Part shown: positions 40,204-52,062 of the stretch, piece after piece
Layout of the letters: every line of letters starts with the position of its first letter
Numbering within the stretch: the first letter of the stretch is position 1
From: Rutidosis leptorrhynchoides
Taxonomy: Eukaryota; Streptophyta; Magnoliopsida; Asterales; Asteraceae
DNA length: 64,000 nucleotides
Reading direction: 5' to 3'
Assembly: GCF_046630445.1 (NCBI RefSeq)
Contig: NC_092337.1
Span: forward strand, 370,193,501-370,257,500
Notes under the pieces: generated by a model
The model's input: only the letters and a program-made list of their open reading frames with translations
Database searches by the model: none
What the model was told of the DNA's origin: nothing
Program-made: the position numbers and the translations under genes

Positions 40204-43200
40204 TGTAGTGACCCGAACTTTTTCATGTTTATATATATTAATTGAGATTGATATTTACATTATTAAATGTTTCCAACATGTTAAGCAATCAAACTTGTCA
40301 AGACTTGATTAATTGAAATATGTTTCATATAAACAATTGACCACCCAAGTTGACCGGTGATTCACGAACGTTAAAACTTGTAAAAACTATATGATGACAT
40401 ATATATGGATATATATATAGTCAACATGATACTATGATAAGTAAACATATCATTAAGTATATTAACAATGAACTACATATGTAAAAACAAGACTACTAAC
40501 TTAATGATTTTTAAACGAGACATATATGTAACGATTATCGTTGTAAAGACATTTAATGTATATATATATCATATTAAGAGATGTTCATACATGATAATAT
40601 CATGATAGTATAATAATTTAAAATCTCATTTGATATTTTAAACATTGGGTTAACAACATTTAACAAGATCGTTAACCTAAAGGTTTCAAAACAACACTTA
40701 CATGTAACGACTAACGATGACTTAACGACTCAGTTAAAATGTATATACATGTAGTGTTTTAATATGTATTTATACACTTTTGAAAGACTTCAATACACTT
40801 ATCAAAATACTTCTACTTAACAAAAATGCTTAAAATTACATCCTCGTTCAGTCTCATCAACAATTCTACTCGTATGCACCCGTATTCGTACTCGTACAAT
40901 ACACAGCTTTTAGATGTATGTACTATTGGTATATACACTCCAATGATCAGCTCTTAGCAGCCCATGTGAGTCACCTAACACATGTGGGAACCATCATTTG
41001 GCAACTAGCATGAAATATCTCATAAAATTACAAAAATATGAGTAATCATTCATGACTTATTTACATGAAAACAAAATTACATATCCTTTATATCTAATCC
41101 ATACACCAACGACCAAAAACACCTACAAACACTTTCATTCTTCAATTTTCTTCATCTAATTGATCTCTCTCAAGATCTATCTTCAAGTTCTAAGTGTTCT
41201 TCATATATTCTACAAGTTCTAGTTACATAAAATCAAGAATACTTTCAAGTTTGCTAGCTCACTTCCAATCTTGTAAGGTGATCATCCAACCTTAAGAAAT
41301 CTTTGTTTCTTACAGTAGGTTATCATTCTAATACAAGGTAATAATCATATTCAAACTTTGGTTTAATTTCTATAACTATAACAATCTTATTTCAAGTGCT
41401 GATCTTACTTGAACTTGTTTTCGTGTCATGATTCTGCTTCAAGAACTTCGAGCCATCCAAGGATCCGTTGAAGCTAGATCCATTTTTCTCTTTTACAGTA
41501 GGTTTATCCAAGGAACTTAAGATAGTAATGATGTTCATAACATCATTCGATTCATATATATAAAGCTATCTTATTCGAAGGTTTAAACTTGTAATCACTA
41601 GAACATAGTTTAGTTAATTCTAAACTTGTTCGCAAACAAAAGTTAATCCTTCTAACTTGACTTTTAAAATCAACTAAACACATGTTCTATATCTATATTA
41701 TATGCTAACTTAATGATTTAAAACCTGGAAACACGAAAAACACCGTAAAACCGGATTTACGCCGTCGTAGTAACACCGCGGGCTGTTTTGGGTTAGTTAA
41801 TTAAAAACTATGATAAACTTTGATTTAAAAGTTGTTATTCTGAGAAAATGATTTTTATTATGAACATGAAACTATATCCAAAAAATTATGGTTAAACTCA
41901 AAGTGAAAGTATGTTTTCTAAAATGGTCATCTAGACGTCGTTCTTTCGACTGAAATGACTACCTTTACAAAAATGACTTGTAACTTATTTTTCTGACTAT
42001 AAACCTATACTTTTTCTGTTTATATTCATAAAATAGAGTTCAATATGAAACCATAGCAATTTGATTCACTCAAAACGGATTTAAAATGAAGAAGTTATGG
42101 GTAAAACAAGATTGGATAATTTTTCTCATTTTAGCTACGTGAAAATTGGTAACAAATCTATTCCAACCATAACTTAATCAACTTGTATTGTATATTATGT
42201 AATCTTGAGATACCATAGACACGTATATAATGTTTCAACCTATCATGTTGACACATCTATATATATTTCGGAACAACCATAGACACTCTATATGTGAATG
42301 TTTGAGTTAGCTATACAGGGTTGAGGTTGATTCCAAAATATATATAGTTTGAGTTGTGATCAATACTGAGATTCGTATACACTGGGTCGTGGATTGATTC
42401 AAGATAATATTTATCGATTTATTTCTGTACATCTAACTGTGGACAACTAGTTGTAGGTTACTAACGAGGACAGCTGACTTAATAAACTTAAAACATTAAA
42501 ATATATTAAAAGTGTTGTAAATATATTTTGAACATACTTTGATATATATGTATATATTGTTATAGGTTCGTGAATCAACCAGTGGCCAAGTCTTACTTCC
42601 CGACGAAGTAAAAATCTGTGAAAGTGAGTTATAGTCCCACTTTTAAAATCTAATATTTTTGGGATGAGAATACATGCAGGTTTTATAAATGATTTACAAA
42701 ATAGACACAAGTACGTGAAGCTACATTCTATGGTTGAATTATCGAAATCGAATATGCCCCTTTTTTATTAAGTCTGGTAATCTAAGAATTAGGGAACAGA
42801 CACCCTAATTGACGCGAATCCTAAAGATAGATCTATTGGGCCTAACAAACCCCATCTAAAGTACCGGATGCTTTAGTACTTCGAAATTTATATCATATCC
42901 GAAGAGTGTCCCGGAATGATGGGGATATTCTTATATATGCATCTTGTTAATGTCGGTTACCAGGTGTTCACCATATGAATGATTTTTATCTCTATGTATG
43001 GGATGTGTATTGAAATATGAAATCTTGTGGTCTATTATTATGATTTGATATATATAAGTTAAACCTATAACTCACCAACATTTTTGTTGACGTTTTAAGC
43101 ATGTTTATTCTCAGGTGATTATTAAGAGCTTCCGCTATCGCATACTTAAATAAGGACGAGATTTGGATTCCATGCTTGTATGATATTGTGTAAAAACTGC

Positions 43201-43456
43201 ATTCAAGAAACTTATTTTGTTGTAACATATTTGTATTGTAAACCATTATGTAATGGTCGTGTGTAAACAGGATATTTTAGATTATCATTATTTGATAATC
43301 CACGTAAAGCTTTTAAACCTTTATTGATGAAATAAAAGTTATGGTTTGTTTAAAAATGAATGCAGTCTTTGAAAAACGTCTCATATAGAGGTCAAAACCT
43401 CGCAACGAAATCAATTAATATGGAACGTTTTTAATCAATAAGAACGGGACATTTCA
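40204..43456 (+). repeat. Element D 5' LTR (3253 bp)
   Basis: It starts TGTAGTGACCCGAAC and ends GGGACATTTCA. From ~42540 to the end it is homologous to the C LTR (GAACAGACACCCTAATTGAC, ATGATGGGGATATTC, TTGTTAATGTCGGTTACCAG, CTTCCGCT). The middle (42200-42450) matches a segment in the C interior (17100-17350). Confidence 0.93.
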
Positions 43457-43458
43457 GT

Positions 43459-43470
43459 TGGTATCCGAGC
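43459..43470 (+). other. Element D primer-binding site, one mismatch
   Basis: TGGTATCCGAGC; A and C have TGGTATCAGAGC. The single A-to-C change weakens pairing with initiator tRNA-Met but leaves eleven of twelve bases. Confidence 0.88.
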
Positions 43471-43665
43471 GTTGGTCTTAGAGAACTAGAATTTTGCATT
43501 AGTGTGTCTTATCGAGTTTGTTAGGATGCATTAGTGAGTCTGGACTTCGACCGTGTTTACTTGAAAAATGATTGCTTAAAAAATTTTGTTGGAAACTATA
43601 TATTTTTAAAATGTGAATATTATGTGATATATTAATCTCTTAACGCGTTTGATATTATGTGATAG

Positions 43666-44280
43666 ATGTCTACCTCTAGAACAAGTCACATTGACTCACC
43701 TAATAATAATGAAGAGTCAAATGTAAATTGGAATGATTCGTGGACTGATTCACAAGTTCCCGAAGAGGAACCGGAAGAAGAGTCGGAACCGGAAGAAGAA
43801 TCGGAACCGGAAGAAGAATCGGAACCGGATGAAGAAATAGAACCGGTGGGGGAAATAATAAAACGGTTAAGTAAAAGAAAATCCTCAACCAACCGACCAA
43901 GGTTAATTATAGTCAATAGTGTTTCCGCCAAGGAAGCAAAATATTGGGATGATTACTAATTCTCAAATGAATCGGATTCCGACGAGAATTCCGATGATGT
44001 TATAGAAATTACCCCAACTGAATTTAAAAAGGCAAAAGAAAATAATAAGGGAAAGGGCATAAAAATAGAGAAATCTAATTCCAACCCCGATGAACTTTAT
44101 ATGTATCGTCAACCCCCGAAGTCCTTAAGTTGTAACAATGACCCGGGAACCTCTAAACCACCAGGTTTTTCTAAACCAATGTGGAAAACGACGGCTCGTA
44201 TTAGGGGAACATCATATATCCCTAGAAACTTGGCAAAACAAACCAAAACTGAAGAAAAAGAAACAAGCGAGTCGGAATAA
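43666..44280 (+). pseudogene. Element D accessory ORF: acidic low-complexity protein, one in-frame stop
   Basis: ATG 43666 to TAA 44278 gives 205 codons, broken only by TAA at 43957-43959. It begins MSTSRTSHIDSPNNN. Next comes a run of Glu/Pro/Ser made from an 18-bp tandem repeat (units like EPEEES, 43770-43835), then a basic patch IIKRLSKRKSSTNRPR. After the stop the frame continues with another acidic stretch (NESDSDENSDDVIEI), a Lys-rich patch and a polar tail ending with KEETSESE-like residues. No domain is recognised. It lies ~200 nt after the PBS, where A has its coiled-coil ORF. It could be host-derived or an element-specific chaperone-like factor; I have no evidence for either. Confidence 0.65.
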
Positions 44281-44416
44281 GATAGTTGTATTCGTGTGGT
44301 GTAATATATGTAATATAGTGTGCTTATGCTTTATGATATATGTAAAAATTGCTTGTATTAATAAGTTTTTTTTTATGAATCTAACTCTTGTCTATTTTAC
44401 AGTATAAAAACACAAA

Positions 44417-45100
44417 ATGGATAGACAACCCAATATTTTAAGAGACCTACCCGGAGACATGATTGATGAAATCTTGTCTAGAGTCGGTCAGAATTCTTCG
44501 GCACAACTATTTAAGGCGAGATCAGTTTGTAAGACATTCGAAGAACGTTCCAAGAATGCCTTGGTTTACAAAAGGCTTTTGTTCGAAAGATGGGGGATAT
44601 CACATTGGGAAATCCATAAGTTACGATGTGTTTACTTTGACGCATATATTGCGGGGAACCCAAATGCTATTTTACGCAATGGGTTAAGAAATTATTTTGA
44701 CTCATTATATCCGAATATTGGACTTCGTGATTTAGAAAAAGCGGCTAACATGCAACATAAAGAAGCATGTTATGCTTACGGATTAGTAATGTTCGCTTCT
44801 CACCAAAGTGAGAACAAGAACATCGGGCTACAACTATTAAACAAAACGTTCCCACAAGTGACGGAGTAGGTAATTGGGGTAAGAAATGAGGTTTTTAGAT
44901 TGTTACGGGACTGTTGGACATTACGTAACCCTCGTCCCTTTGACGACGTTACAACACACTGTCTTATCAACGGCCATAACGGTTATGTTCCACAAGACCA
45001 AGGATGGGAAGTAATCCTAGTAAAACCAGAATGCACGACTTGTTTCTGGACGTATGAATTACGTGTCTTTATTGCCTTTGCTGAACAACTTGTGTACTAG
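44417..45100 (+). pseudogene. F-box protein gene carried by retrotransposon D (At1g67623/At2g35280-like), one in-frame stop
   Basis: The frame from ATG 44417 to TAG 45098 has 227 sense or stop codons, with one internal TAG at 44867-44869. The F-box is at residues ~9-55: LRDLPGDMIDEILSRVGQ, then ARSVCKTFEERSKNALVYKR. In host proteins this binds SKP1 in SCF ubiquitin ligases. A Sel1/TPR-like part follows (GNPNAILRNGLRNYF, DLEKAANMQHKEACYAYGLV, NIGLQLLNKTFPQ). After the stop the frame continues with the C-terminal Cys region of that host family (LLRDCWTLRNPRPFDDV, VKPECTTCFWTYELRVFI). It is intronless and lies between the PBS and gag on the sense strand. The resemblance to plant F-box proteins is by eye but extends over the whole length. 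Either a captured host gene or an element gene kept for a purpose. Confidence 0.78.
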
Positions 45101-45441
45101 CTAGAATTATCTTCACAACCATCTTGTATCAAATTTATTGTGTGCTATATTTCATGCTATATGTAAAATAAGCGGTATTGTAAGTTTGTAAAATATTGTG
45201 TAAAAGTTTGAACGCGAAATATTATTATAATCAGTTTTTCATATAGAATTGTAGTAGTTGAATTGTATATTAGCTACTAAGTATGAACTTAACGGGTAGG
45301 TACTACCCGAATTTAAACTTATAAAACGCTAATATGAAGAAAAAGCTTTTATAAATGAGTTCATATTATGCTACGAAATACTATTAACTACTCTTAATAT
45401 TCTGTATGATTAACTTGTTTCATTTGACTATTTTGAAGGAA
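45101..45441 (+). other. Spacer between F-box ORF and gag in element D
   Basis: AT-rich and non-coding. It contains the internal PPT-like motif at 45291-45309, about 130 nt before the gag ATG. Confidence 0.75.
45291..45309 (+). other. Internal PPT-like motif (candidate central PPT) in element D
   Basis: AACGGGTAGGTACTACCCG shares AACGGGTAGGTACT with the 3' PPT/LTR junction of D (50057-50070), and aligns with the motifs in A and C. Confidence 0.6.
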
Positions 45442-46275
45442 ATGGCACCGACTACTCGACACACCGTGAATATGAATGAAGAGGAATTCCGTACTTTTCT
45501 AGCTTCAAACATAGCCGCAGTACAGGCTGCGCTACATACCAACAATAACCTTGGATCTAGCAGTACAAGAAATCGTGTAGGATGCACCTACAAAGAATTC
45601 ACTGCCTGCAAACCTTTGGAATTTGATGGAACCGAAGGACCGATCAGATTGAAACGGTGGACCGAGAAGGTCGAATCGGTGTTTGCCATAAGTAAGTGTA
45701 CTGAAGAGGACAAAGTGAAGTATGCTACGCATACTTTCACAGGTTCTGCGTTAACATAGTGGAATACCTATCTAGAGCAAGTGGGACAAGACGATGCGTA
45801 CGCACTACCGTGGTCAGCATTCAAGCACTTGATGAACGAGAAGTACCGTCCCAGAACCGAGGTCAATAAGCTCAAGACAGAACTTAGAGGGTTACGAACC
45901 CAAGGATTTGATATTACCACGTACGAAAGACGATTCACAGAATTTTGCCTATTGTGTCCGGGAGCATTCGAAGATGAGGAAGAGAAGATCGACGCGTTTG
46001 TGAAAGGATTACCGGAAAGAATCCAAGAAGATATAAGTTCACACGAGCCCGCCTCCATACAACAGGCATATAGAATGGCTCACAAACTAGTGAACCAGAT
46101 TGAAGAAAGAATTAAAGAACAGACTGCTGAAGAGGCCAATGTGAAGCAAGTCAAAAGAAAGTGGGAGGAAAACGGTGATAAGAATCACCAATACAACAAC
46201 AACAGCAATTACAACAATAATCGCAACAATTATCCCAACAATCGCAACATCAATCACAACTACAACAAACGGCCC

Positions 46276-46322
<47 letters not shown>

Positions 46323-46746
46323 CTACAACAATCATCCCAACAACAATAATAACCGCAACAACAACAACAATCAGAAGCAGCTATGCCAAAGGTGTTAAAA
46401 GTATCACTCGGGGTTCTGCACCAAATTTTGCAACAAGTGTAAAAGAAATGGTCATAGCGCTGCGAAGTGTGAGGTCTACGGACCAGGGGTTAATAGAACG
46501 AAAGGAACAAATGGTGTCGGAACGAGTAATGGCGGAGCAAGTAGTGTCGGAGCAAGTTATGCCAATGTAGTTTGTCATAAATGTGAAAAACCGGGCCACA
46601 TTATTAGAAATTGCCCGACCCAGGAGAACACGAATGGACAAGGCCGCGAAAGATTTTTCAATATTAATGCGGCAGAGGCACAGGAAGACCCGGAGCTTGT
46701 TACGGGTACGTTTCTTATTGACAATAAATCTGCTTACGTTTTATTT
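45442..46746 (+). pseudogene. D gag: capsid, Asn-rich linker and two zinc knuckles
   Basis: It starts at ATG 45442 (MAPTTRHTVNMNEEEFR), preceded by AAGGAA. The capsid region is typical of Retrotrans_gag: CTYKEFTACKPLEFDGTEG, RWTEKVESVFAISKC, YRPRTEVNKLKTELRGL, YERRFTEFCLLCPG, FVKGLPERIQEDI. A TAG at 45757-45759 replaces the first Trp of the WWNTY-like motif, and a TAA at 46396-46398 precedes the knuckles. Between them is a long Asn-rich linker coded by an AAC repeat (46180-46375). The knuckles are [14 protein letters not shown] and [14 protein letters not shown]. Apart from the two stops the frame runs straight into the protease, so gag and pol are one frame. Confidence 0.9.
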
Positions 46747-48178
46747 GATTCGGGTGCGGATAGAAGCTATATGAGTAGAGATTTTTGTGCTAAATTAAGT
46801 TGTCCATTGACGCCTTTGGATAGTAAATTTTTACTCGAATTAGCAAATGGTAAATTAATTTCAGCAGATAATATATGTCGGAATCGACAAATTAAACTGG
46901 TTAGCGAAACATTTAAGATTGATTTGATACCAGTAGAGTTAGGGAGTTTTGATGTGATAATCGATATGGACTGGTTGAAAGAAGTGAAAGCAGAGATCGT
47001 TTGTTACAAAAATGCAATTCGCATTATACGAGAAAAAGGAAAACCCTTAATGGTGTACGGAGAAAAGGGCAACACGAAGCTACATCTTATTAGTAATTTG
47101 AAGGCACAAAAACTAATAAGAAAAGGTTGCTATGTTGTTCTAGCACATGTCGAGAAAGTACAAACTGAAGAAAAGAGCATCAATGATGTTCCCATTGCAA
47201 AAGAATTTCCCGATGTATTTCCGAAAGAATTACCGGGATTACCCCCACATCGATCCGTTGAATTTCTAATAGATCTTGTACCAGGACATGCACCAATAGC
47301 TCGTGCTCCTTACAGACTCGCACCCAGCGAGATGAAAGAACTGCAAAGCCAATTACAAGAACTTTTAGAGCGTGGTTTCATTCGACCAAGCACATCACCG
47401 TGGGGAGCTCCTGTTTTGTTTGTCAAGAAGAAAGATGGTACATTCAGGTTGTGTATCGACTACCGTGAGTTGAACAAACTTACCATCAAGAACCGCTACC
47501 CACTACCGAGAATCGACAACTTATTTGATCAACTACAAGGCTCGTCTGTTTATTCAAAGATTGACTTACGTTCCGGGTATCATCAAATGCGGGTGAAAGA
47601 AGATGATATTCCAAAGACTGCTTTCAGAACACGTTACGGTCATTACGAGTTTATGGTCATGCCGTTTGGTTTAACTAATGCACCAGCTGTGTTCATGGAC
47701 CTTATGAACCGAGTGTGTGGAACATACCTTGACAAGTTTGTCATTGTTTTCATTGATGACATACTTATTTACTCAAAGAATGACCAAGAACACGGTGAAC
47801 ATTTGAGAAAGGTGTTAGAAGTATTGAGGAAGGAAGAATTGTACGCTAAGTTTTCAAAGTGTGCATTTTGGTTGGAAGAAGTTCAATTCCTCGGTCACAT
47901 AGTGAACAAAGAAGGTATTAAGGTGGATCCGGCAAAGATAGAAAATGTTGAAAAGTGGGAAACCCCGAAAACTCCGAAACACATACGCCAGTTTTTAGGA
48001 CTAGCTGGTTACTACAGAAGGTTCATCCAAGACTTTTCCAGAATAGCAAAACCCTTGACTGCATTAACGCATAAAGGGAAAAAATTTGAATGGAATGATG
48101 AACAAGAGAAAGCGTTTCAGTTATTGAAGAAAAAGCTAACTACGGCACCTATATTATCATTGCCTGAAGGTAAATGAT
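46747..48178 (+). pseudogene. D pol: protease and reverse transcriptase
   Basis: Continuous with gag. Protease active site DSGA at 46747-46758. The linker [16 protein letters not shown] leads to RT motifs [63 protein letters not shown] and the catalytic FIDD at 47749-47760. RT ends near [20 protein letters not shown] one-base insertion near 48171 (GGTAAATGATGAT where relatives have GGTAATGATGAT) shifts the frame just before RNase H. Without that change the domain looks functional. Confidence 0.92.
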
Positions 48179-48736
48179 GATTTTGTGATTTATTGTGACG
48201 CATCAAAGAAAGGTCTCGGTTGTGTATTAATGCAACGAACGAAGGTGATTGCTTATGCGTCTAGACAATTGAAGATTCACGAACAAAATTATACGACGCA
48301 TGATTTGGAATTAGGCGCGGTTGTTTTTGCATTAAAGACTTGGAGGCACTACTTATATGGGGTCAAAAGTATTATATATACCGACCACAAAAGTCTTCAA
48401 CACATATTTAATCAGAAACAACTGAATATGAGGCAGCGTAGGTGGATTGAATTATTGAATGATTACGACTTTGAGATTCGTTACCACCCGAGGAAGGCAA
48501 ATGTGGTAGCCGATGCCTTGAGCAGGAAGGACAGAGAACCCATTCGAGTAAAATCTATGAATATAATGATTCATAATAACCTTACTACTCAAATAAAGGA
48601 GGCGCAACAAGGAGTTTTAAAAGAGGGAAATTTAAAGGATGAAATACCCAAAGGATCGGAGAAGCATCTTAATATTCGAGAAGACGGAACCCGTATAGGG
48701 CTGAAAGGATTTGGGTACCAAAATTTGGAGATATGA
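48179..48736 (+). pseudogene. D pol: RNase H segment, shifted frame
   Basis: It reads [49 protein letters not shown] and [17 protein letters not shown], with the acidic catalytic residues in place. A second shift near 48700 (one base missing around CTGAAAGGATTTGG) returns to the integrase frame. The end of this segment past ~48700 is therefore read out of frame. Confidence 0.9.
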
Positions 48737-50034
48737 GAGAAATGGTACTTAGAGAAGCTCATAAAACCAGATACTCAATACATCCTGGAACGGGGAAGAT
48801 GTACAAGGATCTCAAGAAATATTTTTGGTGGCCGGGTATGAAAGCTGATGTTGCTAAATATGTAGGAGAATGTTTGACGTGTTCTAAGGTCAAAGCTGAG
48901 CATCAGAAACCATCAGGTCTACTTCAACAACCCGAAATCCCGGAATGGAAATGGGAAAACATTACCATGGATTTCATCACTAAATTGCCAAGGACTGCAA
49001 GTGGTTTTGATACTATTTGGGTAATAGTTGATCGTCTCACCAAATCAGCACACTTCCTGCCAATAAGAGAAGATGACAAGATGGAGAAGTTAGCACGACT
49101 GTATTTGAAGGAAGTCATCTCCAGACATGGAATACCAATCTCTATTATCTCTGATAGGGATGGCAGATTTATTTCAAGATTCTGGCAGACATTACAGCAA
49201 GCATTAGGAACTCGTCTAGACATGAGTACTGCCTATCATCCACAAACTGATGGGCAGAGCAAAAGGACGATACAAATTCTTGAAGACATGCTACGAGCAT
49301 GTGTTATTGATTTCGGAAACAGTTGGGATCGACATCTACCGTTAGCAGAATTTTCCTACAACAACAGCTACCATTCAAGCATTGAGATGGCGCCGTTTGA
49401 AGCACTTTATGGTAGAAAGTGCAGGTCTCCGATTTGTTGGAGTGAAGTGGGGGATAGACAGATTACGGGTCCGGAGATTATACAAGAAACTACCGAGAAG
49501 ATCATCCAAATTCAACAACGGTTGAAAACCGCCCAAAGTCGACAAAAGAGCTACGCTGACATTAAAAGAAAAGATATAGAATTTGAAATTGGAGAGATGG
49601 TCATGCTTAAAGTTGCACCTTGGAAAGGCGTTGTTCGATTTGGTAAACGAGGGAAATTAAATCCAAGGTATATTGGACCATTCAAGATTATTGATCGTGT
49701 CAGACCAGTAGCTTACCGACTTGAGTTACCTCAACAACTCGCGGCTGTACATAACACTTTCCACGTCTCGAATTTGAAGAAATGTTTTGCTAAAGAAGAT
49801 CTCACTATTCCGTTAGATGAAATCCAAATCAACGAAAAACTTCAATTCATCGAAGAACCCGTCGAAATAATGGATCGTGAGGTTAAAAGACTTAAGCAAA
49901 ACAAGATACCAATTGTTAAGGTTCGATGGAATGCTCGTAGAGGACCCGAGTTCACCTGGGAGCGTGAAGATCAGATGAAGAAGAAATACTCGCATCTATT
50001 TCCAGAAGATTCGTCAACACCTTCAACAGCTTAA
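48737..50034 (+). pseudogene. D pol: integrase with chromodomain-like end, catalytic Glu replaced
   Basis: The integrase has the zinc-binding region from [12 protein letters not shown] to [11 protein letters not shown], intact. The catalytic core has Asp in MDFITKLP and SDRDGRF, but the third catalytic residue is changed: [11 protein letters not shown] instead of [11 protein letters not shown] (Lys codon AAA at 49261-49263). That should abolish strand transfer. GPF/Y ([12 protein letters not shown]) and the chromodomain-like [18 protein letters not shown] follow, ending at TAA 50032. The frame itself is open. This places D in the Tekay-like chromoviruses, as with B1. Confidence 0.92.
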
Positions 50035-50069
50035 AATTTCGGGACGAAATTTATTTAACGGGTAGGTAC

Positions 50070-52062
50070 TGTAGTGACCCGAACTTTTCCATGTTTATAT
50101 ATATTAATTGAGATTGATATTTACATGATTAAATGTTTCCAACATGTTAAGCAATCAAACTTGTCAAGACTTGATTAATTGAAATATGTTTCATATAGAC
50201 AATTGACCACCCAAGTTGACCGGTGATTCACGAACGTTAAAACTTGTAAAAACTATATGATGACATATATATGGATATATATATATAGTTAACATGATAC
50301 TATGATAAGTAAACATATCATTAAGTATATTAACAATGAACTACATATGTAAAAACAAGACTACTAACTTAATGATTTTTAAACGAGACATATATGTAAC
50401 GATTATCGTTGTAAAGACATTTAATGTATATATATCATATTAAGAGATATTCATACATGATAATATCATGATAGTATAATAATTTAAAATCTCATTTGAT
50501 ATTATAAACATTGGGTTAACAACATTTAACAAGATCGTTAACCTAAAGGTTTCAAAACAACACTTACATGTAACGACTAACGATGACTTAACGACTCAGT
50601 TAAAATGTATATACATGTAGTGTTTTAATATGTATTTATACACTTTTGAAAGACTTCAATACACTTATCAAAAAACTTCTACTTAACAAAAATGCTTAAA
50701 ATTACATCCTCGTTCAGTTTCATCAACAATTCTACTCGTATGCACCCGTATTCGTACTCGTACAATACACAGCTTTTAGATGTATGTACTATTAGTATAT
50801 ACACTCTAATGATCAGCTCTTAGCAGCCCATGTGAGTCACCTAACACATGTGGGAACCATCATTTGGCAACTAGCATGAAATATCTCATAAAATTACAAA
50901 AATATGAGTAATCATTCATGACTTATTTACATGAAAACAAAATTACATATCCTTTATATCTAATCCATACACCAATGACCAAAAACACCTACAAACACTT
51001 TCATTCTTCAATTTTCTTCATCTAATTGATCTCTCTCAAGTTCTATCTTCAAGTTCTAAGTGTTCTTCATATATTCTACAAGTTCTAGTTACATAAAATC
51101 AAGAATACTTTCAAGTTTGCTAGCTCACTTCCAATCTTGTAAGGTGATCATCCAACCTTAAGAAATCTTTGTTTCTTACAGTAGGTTATCATTCTAATAC
51201 AAGGTAATAATCATATTCAAACTTTGGTTCAATTTCTATAACTATACAATCTTATTTCAAGTGATAATCTTACTTGAACTTGTTTTCGTGTCATGATTCT
51301 GCTTCAAGAACTTCGAGCCATCCAAGGATCCGTTGAAGCTAGATCCATTTTTCTATTTTCCAGTAGGTTTATCCAAGGAACTTAAGATAGTAATGATGTT
51401 CATAACATCATTCGATTCATATATATAAAGCTATCTTATTCGAAGGTTTAAACTTGTAATCACTAGAACATAGTTTAGTTAATTCTAAACTTGTTCGCAA
51501 ACAAAAGTTAATCCTTATAACTTGACTTTTAAAATCAACTAAACACATATTCTATATCTATATGATATGCTAACTTAATGATTTAAAACCTGAAAACACA
51601 AAAAACACCGTAAAACCGGATTTATGCCGTCGTAGTAACACCGCGGGATGTTTTGGGTTAGTTAATTAAAAACTATGATAAACTTTGATTTAAAAGTTGT
51701 TATTCTGAGAAAATTATTTTTATTATGAACATGAAACTATATCCAAAAATTATGGTTAAACTCAAAGTGGAAGTATGTTTTCTAAAATGGTCATCTAGAC
51801 GTCGTTCTTTCGACTGAAATGACTACCTTTACAAAAACGACTTGTAACTTATTTTTATGACTATAAACCTATATTTTTTATGTTTAGATTCATAAAATAG
51901 AGTTCAATATGAAACCATAGCAATTTGATTCACTCAAAACGGATTTAAAATGAAGAAGTTATGGGTAAAACAAGATTGGATAATTTTTCTCATTTTAGCT
52001 ACGTGAAAATTGGTAACAAATCTATTCCAACCATAACTTAATCAACTTGTATTGTATATTAT
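50070..52062 (+). repeat. Element D 3' LTR, first 1993 bp, with PPT at 50057-50069
   Basis: GGGACGAAATTT and AACGGGTAGGTAC precede TGTAGTGACCCGAAC. It follows the 5' LTR closely up to 52062, where sequence homologous to ~42197 gives way to element X. The remaining ~1.25 kb of the LTR should continue beyond the window. Confidence 0.92.

Larger units (their letters stand above)
40204..52062 (+). mobile_element. Element D: Ty3/gypsy chromovirus carrying an F-box gene; 3' LTR cut by element X
   Basis: 5' LTR 40204-43456, PBS 43459-43470, acidic ORF, F-box ORF, gag-pro-pol 45442-50034, PPT 50057-50069, 3' LTR from 50070 to 52062, where X enters. It inserted into gag of B1; the left target flank is ATCTT (40199-40203), and the right copy should lie beyond the window. 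The LTRs differ by roughly 1-2 percent by eye. Gag-pol has two stops, two frameshifts and a lost integrase catalytic residue, so it is now defective. Confidence 0.93.

Noticed and set aside
46087-46335. Antisense poly-Val frame and a +1 poly-Thr frame over the AAC repeat of D gag
   Set aside because: Shadows of the Asn codon repeat in gag.
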